64,000 nt of DNA from assembly GCA_947165685.1 (NCBI GenBank), contig CAMVBK010000006.1:1-64000 (forward strand), written 5' to 3'. Below the pieces are notes generated by a model. The model had not been told where the DNA came from. It was given only the letters and a program-made list of their open reading frames with translations, and searched no databases. This stretch comes from F23-D06 sp947165685 (lineage in GTDB: Bacteria > Bacteroidota > Bacteroidia > Bacteroidales > WCHB1-69). Made by a program: the position numbers and the translations under genes. This document shows, one piece after another, positions 16,888 through 24,000 of this stretch. The stretch's first letter is position 1; each line of letters starts with the position of its first letter.

Positions 16888-18588
16888 ATGAAATTTTTAA
16901 ACACTGACAATCTGAAGGGTGACTTGTTTGGCGGCATCACGGCGGGAATCGTGGCGTTGCCGCTTGCCTTGGCGTTCGGCATTCAGGCGTTCGGGGGCAT
17001 CGACGACCCTTCGGCCAGTTCCATGGGGGCGCTCGCGGGGCTCGTCGGGGCCACTTTCCTCGGCTTTTTCGCCTCTCTGTTCGGCGGCACGCACTCGCAG
17101 ATCAGCGGTCCCACCGGCCCCATGACCGTCATCACGGCCTCGCTGCTCAGCGGCGTTTGGGCGGCGCAGCACTCCATGGGCGCGGTGCTCATCAGCATGT
17201 CGCTCGCCGGCCTCTTCTGCGGTCTTTTCCAGATCCTGTTCGGCATTTTGAAAATCGGCAAATATGTGCGCTACATCCCATATCCTGTGCTTTCAGGCTT
17301 CATGAGCGGCATCGGCGTCATTATCATTATCCAGCAGCTGTATCCGCTAATCGGTTGTAAGTCACCGGTTTTAGTGGTGGATATGATTACGCAGCTGCCG
17401 GAGCGCGTGGCGGGCGGACTGTCGTTCACGGCCTTGTTGCTCGGTTTGGGAACTATCGCCATAATCTATCTTTTCCCGTTGATTACCAAGAAGATACCAT
17501 CCACTTTAGTGGCTCTGTTGGTGATGACCGTCGTGTCGCTTTTCCTCAATATGGACGAGAAACTTCTCATCGGGCAGATTCCGGCCGGATTCCCGCTGCC
17601 GGTGTTCGCCAAGGAAGGACTGGACCTGGCGGGTCTCGACTGGGGCGCGGTGCTGAAGGCCTCTGTCATCCCGGGGCTCACGCTCGCCGGTCTGGGCAGC
17701 ATCGACACGCTGCTCACCTCGGTGGTGGCCGACAACATCACCAAGACGCACCACAACAGCAACAAGGAGCTGATAGGGCAGGGCATCGGTAACATGTTGA
17801 GCGGCCTGTTCTGCGGCATTAGCGGTGCGGGCGCGACCATGCGCACGGTGGTGAACGTGAAGAGCGGCGGCCGTACCCAGATCAGCGGTATGGTGCACTC
17901 GCTGCTCCTGCTCGCCGTGCTGCTCGGTCTCGGCAGTCTGGTGCGCTACGTCCCGTTGGCGGTGCTGGCCGGCATCCTCATCACTGTCGGCTGGGGCATC
18001 ATCGACTTCAAGGGTTTCAAGGACTTGCTCAAAATCCCCCGCGCTGACGCGGTGGTGCTTGTCATCGTTTTTCTGCTCACCGTCTTCGTCGATTTGCTCA
18101 CGGCCGTCGGCATCGGCATGGTGATTGCCTGCGTGCTCTTCATGAAACGCGCCAGCGACCTCGTGGAGGGCGGCTACAGCTCGGCCGAGATGACCAATTT
18201 CGACAAGGAAAGTCCTTGGCAGGACGAGGGCGGAATGCCCGACGCGGTGCAGCACAAAATCTACATCCAGCGGCTTAACGGCCCGATTTTCTTCGGCACC
18301 ATCACCAAGTTCCAGGAGGTCATGTCCGATATTCCGGCAGACGCGCGTATCGTGATTATCCGGATGCGGTTGGTCAGTTTCATGGACCAGTCGGGGCTGT
18401 ATGCCATGGAGACGGCCATCAAGGAACTGCAGGATCGCGGCGTTCTGGTGCTGATGACCATTATCCAGCCGCAGCCCATGTACATGCTCAAGACCATGGA
18501 CGTGATTCCCGCGCTCGTTCCGGTGGAACATACTTTCGGGACTTTCGAGGAGTGCACGGAGTTCTTGAAGAAGAGAGTGGAGGGTTGA
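16888..18588 (+). CDS. SulP-family anion transporter with STAS domain
   Basis: 566 residues from the ATG at 16888; a TTG seven codons earlier is less likely. The N-terminal part has about 12-14 hydrophobic segments with the SulP motifs FGGITAGIVALPLALAFG, GGTHSQISGPTGPMTVI and IPGLTLAGLGSIDTLLTSVVAD. The C-terminal 110 residues form a STAS domain (RLNGPIFFGTITKF ... VSFMDQSGLYAMETAI). The family moves sulfate, bicarbonate, dicarboxylates or other anions, and the substrate cannot be read here. The gene is followed 29 bp later by the antiporter remnant, so the two were probably once cotranscribed. Confidence 0.93.
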   Translation: MKFLNTDNLKGDLFGGITAGIVALPLALAFGIQAFGGIDDPSASSMGALAGLVGATFLGFFASLFGGTHSQISGPTGPMTVITASLLSGVWAAQHSMGAVLISMSLAGLFCGLFQILFGILKIGKYVRYIPYPVLSGFMSGIGVIIIIQQLYPLIGCKSPVLVVDMITQLPERVAGGLSFTALLLGLGTIAIIYLFPLITKKIPSTLVALLVMTVVSLFLNMDEKLLIGQIPAGFPLPVFAKEGLDLAGLDWGAVLKASVIPGLTLAGLGSIDTLLTSVVADNITKTHHNSNKELIGQGIGNMLSGLFCGISGAGATMRTVVNVKSGGRTQISGMVHSLLLLAVLLGLGSLVRYVPLAVLAGILITVGWGIIDFKGFKDLLKIPRADAVVLVIVFLLTVFVDLLTAVGIGMVIACVLFMKRASDLVEGGYSSAEMTNFDKESPWQDEGGMPDAVQHKIYIQRLNGPIFFGTITKFQEVMSDIPADARIVIIRMRLVSFMDQSGLYAMETAIKELQDRGVLVLMTIIQPQPMYMLKTMDVIPALVPVEHTFGTFEECTEFLKKRVEG

Positions 18589-18617
18589 CCGATTGTGAAC
18601 CGAAAATCGCGTGCTGT

Positions 18618-19382
18618 ATGAATGTAGAATTGGTGATGTTGGTTGTGTCGTTGCTCTTTTTCGTGAGCATCGTGGTGAGCAAGGCTGGAAACCGTCTGGG
18701 TGTGCCGGCGTTGCTGTTGTTCCTGTGCGTGGGGATGGTTTTCGGCTCCGACGGGCTGGGTATCCATTTCGACAACATCGAAACGGCGCAGACTATCGGT
18801 ACGGTGGCGCTTTGTATCATTCTGTTCTCTGGCGGCATGGACACCAAAATCCAGGATATCCGTCCCGTGATTGCGCCGGGTTTGGTGTTGGAAGGGTTGA
18901 AACTCAAGCATAATCTGCGTCCGATACTGGAGTTGGAGAGTGGCAGCAACGACCCGATGGCCTACGTGTTGACCATCACCTTCATCCAGTTGGTGCTTCA
19001 TCCGTCGAATCCGCAGTATGGAATGGCTGTGCTGACGGTGCTGCTGCAGTTGGCGGTGGGTGCGGCTGTCGGGCTGCTGTTGGGCAAGTTGGTGGTGGTG
19101 ACGATCAACCGTATCAACATCGACAATGCCTCCCTGTATCCCATTATTGTACTGTCCGCCTGTGTGTTCCTTTTCTCGGCCACCAATTTCCTGCACGGGA
19201 ATAGCTATCTTGCTGTGTATCTGGGTGGTTTGGTCGTGGAAAATGCCAAATTTGTGCACAAGCGGTCGTCGCGGAACTTCTTCGAGGGGCTGTCGTGGCT
19301 CTGCCAGCTTTCCATATTGAGAAACTCACGGTTGATGAATCCCGTCTCAAAAAAAATGACGTATTTTAAACTTTCGGAATAA
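18618..19382 (+). pseudogene. Remnant of a CvrA/NhaP2-type K+(Na+)/H+ antiporter
   Basis: The reading frame (254 residues from the ATG at 18618) matches the CPA1 antiporter family at both ends of an internal gap. MNVELVMLVVSLLFFVSIVVSK...LFSGGMDTKIQDIRPVIAPGLVL is joined at about 18897 straight to LKHNLRPILELESGSNDPMAYVLT. In intact relatives some 50-60 residues, including two helices and the conserved SSTDAA-type motif, lie between these. After FFEGLSWLCQL (about 19312) the similarity stops and the remaining C-terminal third is replaced by an unrelated tail. Family members are about 480-500 residues. The internal loss is in frame, but with both lesions the product is unlikely to transport. 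Confidence 0.78.
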
Positions 19383-19440
19383 ATAAAGTCTTCAAGCAAG
19401 AAGAATTACATTGTTCATAAATAAACAAACAAAAAATAGT

Positions 19441-19989
19441 ATGAAAAAACTGATTCTTTTGGCTTTCGTAAGCCTGATTACGCTGGGCGTGAGTGCGCAG
19501 CAAGCGAGAACGGCCTCCAAAGGGGAGCAGACCGTGACGATTCAAACAAACGGCGTGTGCCAGAAGTGCGCCGACCGTTTCAAGGAGAACGTGCCTTACT
19601 TCAAGGGGGTGAAGTCCTACACCTACGACATGAAGACGGCCAAATTGACCATCAACTATGACGCGAAGAAGACCAATCCCGACCAGTTGCGTCAGGAGGT
19701 CAGCAAGTTGGGCTACAATGCCGACAACGTGAAGGCTGACGCAGCCGCTCGCGCCAAGCTGCCGGCCTGCTGCCGTGCTGAGAAAGGCTCCGGATGCTGC
19801 AGTGGCGGTGCCGGTCATGGCTGCGGAAACAAGGCCTCCGCGCAAGGCTGCGGCAACCACGGAACCGCGAAAGCTTGCGGCAACCACGGGAATGCAAAAG
19901 CCTGTGACAAACATCAGGTGCCCGCCTCCAAGGAAGCCAGTGCAAAAAAGGATGCCACTGTCAAGACGAGTGACATAAGAAAAAAATAG
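19441..19989 (+). CDS. Exported HMA-domain protein with Cys/His-rich tail
   Basis: 182 residues from the ATG at 19441. A signal peptide (MKKLILLAFVSLITLGVSAQ) is followed by a heavy-metal-associated domain (about 30-100) with TNGVCQKCADR, a C-x-x-C variant of the usual GMTCxxC loop, and a beta-alpha-beta pattern ending in SKLGYNADNV. The tail (about 108-165) contains ACC, GCC and three or four CGNHG(T/N)AKAC-type repeats, 13 Cys and several His, which should bind soft metals such as copper or zinc. The final 20 residues are Lys/Ser-rich. It may buffer or deliver metal in the periplasm. A strong terminator follows. Its own promoter is not obvious. Confidence 0.85.
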   Translation: MKKLILLAFVSLITLGVSAQQARTASKGEQTVTIQTNGVCQKCADRFKENVPYFKGVKSYTYDMKTAKLTINYDAKKTNPDQLRQEVSKLGYNADNVKADAAARAKLPACCRAEKGSGCCSGGAGHGCGNKASAQGCGNHGTAKACGNHGNAKACDKHQVPASKEASAKKDATVKTSDIRKK

Positions 19990-20010
19990 TGGATTCGGTT
20001 TCTGACCACA

Positions 20011-20044
20011 AAAAAAGGGATTGTCAAGGGACGATCCCTTTTTT
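20011..20044 (+). terminator. Rho-independent terminator after the HMA gene
   Basis: AAAAAAGGGATTGTC pairs with GACGATCCCTTTTTT (20011-20025 with 20030-20044; one G-T pair, loop AAGG). The A and T runs make it usable from both directions. Confidence 0.9.
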
Positions 20045-20112
20045 GTTTGTCCGCCGAAGGTCTTCATTTGTCGTTCGATGCGGCGAAAAATCCGTATAGA
20101 CTGAAAAAATGT

Positions 20113-20120
20113 TACTTTTG
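20113..20120 (+). promoter_or_regulatory. -7 box of the barrel-protein gene
   Basis: TACTTTTG lies 21 bp before the ATG at 20142. Because it falls inside the longer reading that would begin at 20109, it supports the later start. Confidence 0.6.
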
Positions 20121-20141
20121 CACGTTCAAATACGGATGCTT

Positions 20142-20795
20142 ATGAAAAAAGGAACACTTGTCGGACTGCTGCTTCTGACGTTTGCCTGCACTGTTTTCGC
20201 GCAGGCGGGCGAGAAAGATCCCATGTCCCGTTTTTACGGCGGGGTGCGTGCGGGCTTCACGGCCACGCAGATTTCCGGTGACGACCTGGCAGGCTTCCAC
20301 AAGTTGGGGGCGCATGCGGGGCTTTTCGTCAGTCACGCGGTCATCCCCTCCGGGCGTCTCCGGCTGCAGTTGGAGTTGGACTTCACGATGAAGGGGAGCC
20401 ATTCGAAGACCCCGAAAAACCAGGTGGCCGACAATTTCTACTCGCTCACGCTGGGCTATGTGGAGGTGCCGTTGTTAGTGGTGTGGACTGCGGGGAAGTG
20501 GCAGTTGTGGGGGCAGCAGTTCCAGTTCGAGCTTGAGCTGGGGCCGGTGTTCGGGGTGAACGTGTTCAGCCGCGAGCGCGAGGCCAACGGCCTGATCGTG
20601 GGCCGGCCGCCGTTCCGCTGGTACGAGTTCTCCGCTTTGGCGGGCATCTCCCTCATGGTGGCCGACCACCACAGCGTGAACTTCCGCTACGGCAACTCCA
20701 TCGTTCCCGTGCGCATCCCCACGTGGGTGTATAACCGCGCGGTGAAGAAACAGTTCAATTCACTGCTGACTGTCAGCTATTGCTATCAGTTTTGA
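20142..20795 (+). CDS. Outer-membrane beta-barrel protein (porin-like)
   Basis: 217 residues from the ATG at 20142: signal peptide MKKGTLVGLLLLTFACTVFAQ, then alternating strands typical of small Bacteroidota barrels (FYGGVRAGFTATQISGDDLAGFHKLGAHAGLFVSH, LRLQLELDFTMKGSHSK, YVEVPLLVVW, FQFELELGPVFGVNVF, FSALAGISLMVADHHSVNFRYG). The last residue is Phe, preceded by LLTVSYCYQF, as expected for a BAM substrate. The layout fits the outer-membrane protein beta-barrel/PorT-like group. No function can be assigned. Confidence 0.85.
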   Translation: MKKGTLVGLLLLTFACTVFAQAGEKDPMSRFYGGVRAGFTATQISGDDLAGFHKLGAHAGLFVSHAVIPSGRLRLQLELDFTMKGSHSKTPKNQVADNFYSLTLGYVEVPLLVVWTAGKWQLWGQQFQFELELGPVFGVNVFSREREANGLIVGRPPFRWYEFSALAGISLMVADHHSVNFRYGNSIVPVRIPTWVYNRAVKKQFNSLLTVSYCYQF

Positions 20796-20798
20796 TTA

Positions 20799-20963
20799 GG
20801 AAGTTTAGGAGGTTTAGGAGGTTTAGTAAGTTTAGGAAGTTTAGTGAGTTTAGTAAGTTTAGTAAGTTTAGTAAGTTTAGTTCCCGGAAAAAGAAACTCT
20901 CAGCTCTTAGTTCTCAGTTCTCAGCTCTTAGAACCTGAAACCTGAAACCTGAAACCTGAAACC
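20799..20963. repeat. 9-bp array followed by two fused heptad arrays
   Basis: Nine 9-bp units (ggaagttta, ggaggttta, gtaagttta and so on, 20799-20879) are followed by a heptad array of tctcagc/tcttagt units (20898-20932) that passes, without loss of register, into acctgaa units (20933-20963). The same composite occurs at 26713-26849 and, more diverged, at 35813-36033. Confidence 0.9.
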
Positions 20964-20993
20964 AAAAAGGGAGACCCTTCCGGATCCCCCTTT
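20964..20993 (-). terminator. Terminator of the first FN3 adhesin gene
   Basis: On the minus strand AAAGGGGGATCC pairs with GGGTCTCCCTTT (12 bp with two wobble pairs, loop GGAA) and is followed by T5. The same hairpin ends all three adhesin genes. Confidence 0.85.
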
Positions 20994-21040
20994 GCAATTG
21001 TCATAAAGAATTTACGCGAGATTCGCGAGATACGCGGAGA

Positions 21041-24000
21041 CTATCGTTTCACAACAAACGGTTTGGTTACCGTGCCCGCTTCCGTGGTCACGCGCACGAA
21101 GTACATGCCGTCGGCTAAAGAGGAAACGTTGATAGCGGTGGTCTCGCCCGTCATCGGGACAGTCTGCACTAATTTGCCATACACATCAAACAGGTGCAAG
21201 TCCGCACCAAACTGTACATTATACATTGTACATTGTACATTGACGAAGTCATTCGCCGGGTTCGGGAACACCTTCACGCTGTTTTCCAGCCAGCTGTGGA
21301 TGCCGGTGGTGGTGGTGAAGGAATAGATGGCGGACCAGTCGCTGGTGTTGTTGCCGTCGCAGACCGCCTGCACTTGCACGTTGTAGGTCGTGCTGGGCGT
21401 GAGGCCGGTGATGACGTAACTGTTCGTGCTGGTGGTCGCGGAGGTCAGCTGGCCGTTCGCCGGCTTGTACTGGATGTTCCAGCTGCTCGCGTTGGCATTG
21501 TTGTCCCAGGTGATGGTCGCGCCCTCGCCCGTGATGTTGGATGCGGTCACGCCCGTGGGCACGTCGCACGGCTCAACGCCCTGTTGCAGCGTGGTGAAGG
21601 TCATCTCGTCGCCATAGACGGTGTTGCCGTTGAAGGTGATGAACGCGCGGAAGGTGTAGCCCGTGTTGGCGGTCAGGCCGGTGAGGTTGTAGCTCAGGCC
21701 GCTGCCGGTGGCGTTCACCGTCTGGTAGGTGCCGCCCGTGGTGGTCTTCCACTCGAAGCCCTTGGCGGAGATGGTCACGTTGTCGGGATTCGTGATGGTG
21801 CCGTTCAGCGTGGCGGTAGTCTGCGCGACCGCCGTGGCTGCATTGGTGGCCACGGTCGGGTCGGTCTGCTGCGGGCCGGAACCGGCCACGGTGACGCTGA
21901 CATTGTCCACGAAGCAGGAGTAGAAGGTGCCCTCTTTGTGCCAACGGAAGCAGATGTTGCCCGTGGACGGAATCTCCGCGCCGGTGAACAACACGCTGAT
22001 GGTGTCGCCCGGACTGCTCACGCCAGGGATGGCGGTCACGCTGACGAACGAGCTGGCCACGTTGTTGAGGTCGGTCACATAGCCGACGCTTAGGTCACCG
22101 TAAGAGGTACTCTCCTGGGCAAACCAGAAGTTCAGTTTCAAGGTGTTGAGCGGCTGGTCGAAGGTGGGCAGCGCGGCGTAGGCGTTGACACCCGCTCCGC
22201 TGCCGCTGCAGGTGAACACCAAACTGTTGCCGCTGGCCGAATAGAAGTAGCTTCCGCCGGAGATGACGTGCGGAGCACTGTAGGAGGTGTTGGCGCTGTA
22301 GGTGGTCCAACATAACGGACTCGGGCCTTCCTGGTTGTAGGTGGTGCCCGTGTAGCTCTCGAAGTTCTCCGTGTAGGGCAGGAAGGTGGTCTCGCAGTCG
22401 GTGGTGAAAGTGGTGGTCACCCACTCGGAAAGGTCGCCGCCGCCGCAGTCGGCCTGCACGCGGGCTTCATAGAAGGTGGCGGGATTCAGGCCCGTCAGGG
22501 TGTGCGGGTTGTTCGAGGTGGGTTCCGAAATCCAGGTGGTGGTGCCGGTAGGACGGTACTCCACGTTCCAGGACGGCTCCGACCCGCCGGGCGTCCAGCC
22601 CAACGTGGCCGTGTTGGTGGTTATGCCCGACACAGTGAGACCCGTCGGCTTCGGGCAGGTGGGCGGTGTGCAGTGCGCCGTGAACGTGAGGAGCGTGCCG
22701 CCCGTCAGACTCCCTGACGTATAGACGACCTCGCCGAACGGGTCGGTCACCGTGAAGCTGCACTCGTCGTCGTAGTTGCCCGACACCCAAACCAGGGTGA
22801 TGTCGGCGTTGTCGCATAACGGCACCTGCTGGGTGGAGGAGGTGCCGGAAACCGTGAGGCTCGCCACCGTGACGTTGTTCTGCCACACCTCCAGGGATGC
22901 GCCGTTCCATCCGTCGCCGTAGTTGTCCAACAGGCTGAAGAGGAAGTTGCACTGGTCGGCGGCTTCGCAGGCCGTGGTCGTGAAGGTGCCCTCGCGCCAG
23001 TCGGAGACCTCGCCGCCGCAGTCGGACTGCACGCGGATGTCATAGACGGTGGAGGGGTCAAGGTTGTACAGCGTGTGCGGGTTGCTGGTGGTCGGCTCTG
23101 TCGTCCAGGTGCTGCTGGTGGCCGGCTTGTATTCGACGTTCCAGGCACTCGCCGAGCCGAAGGAAGTCCAGCTGACCGTGGCCGTGGTGCTCCCGACACC
23201 CGTCACGGCGAGGTTGGTCGGCTTCGGGCAGGCGGGCATGTCGCAGCTGACCGTCAGCGTGGTGAGCACGCCGCTCGACAGCGTCCCGGAAGTATAAACG
23301 GCGGAGTCAACGCTGTTGTTCACCACAAAGCTGCATTCGTCGTCATAGTTGCCGGCGCTCCAGACGAGGGAGATGGTGGAGGTGTCACAGAGCAGAAGCT
23401 GATAGGTGACGGAATATTGTCCGTCGGGGATGGTCATGGAGGCGATGGTGATGCCGTTCTGGCGCACATTCAGCGCCGCGCCGTTCCAGCCGTCGCCGTA
23501 GCCGTCGGTGAGGACGAACTCGTAAGGGCACTGGTCGGCGACATCGCACGCGGCCGTCGTGAAGGTGGTGCCGCGGTAGGCGGACAGCTCGTCGCCGCAG
23601 TCGGCCTGCACGCGGACCTCGTACTGGGTGAGCGGGTCAAGATTGTACAGGACGTGCGGGTTGCTGGTGGTCGGCTCCACTGTCCATGTGCTGCCGTTGA
23701 CGGGCTTGTACTCCACGTTCCACGCGGTTATGGCGGGTGAAGAGACCCAGCTCACCGTTGCGGAGGTGTTCCCGATATTGTTGACGATGACAGACTCCGG
23801 GCGTTCGCAGTTCGACACGATACAGCTGGTCATGAACGAGGTGAGGGTGCCGGAGGCGGGGTCGCTCGCGGAAAAGAAGACCGTGCCGTCAGGCTCGCTC
23901 ACCGTGAAGCTGCATTCGTCGGAATAACTGCCGGCGCTGAACGACAGGGTGGTGTTGAGGCCGTCGCAGAGCGCCACCTGGTGCGTGGCGGAGTAGTTGT

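Noticed and set aside
19312..19440. Insertion sequence next to the broken antiporter
   Set aside because: No transposase or inverted-repeat pair is visible; kept only as a possible scar in the findings.
20109..20141. Earlier ATG start for the barrel protein
   Set aside because: It overlaps the -7 box at 20113-20120, so it cannot be in the transcript; the later ATG gives a clean signal peptide.
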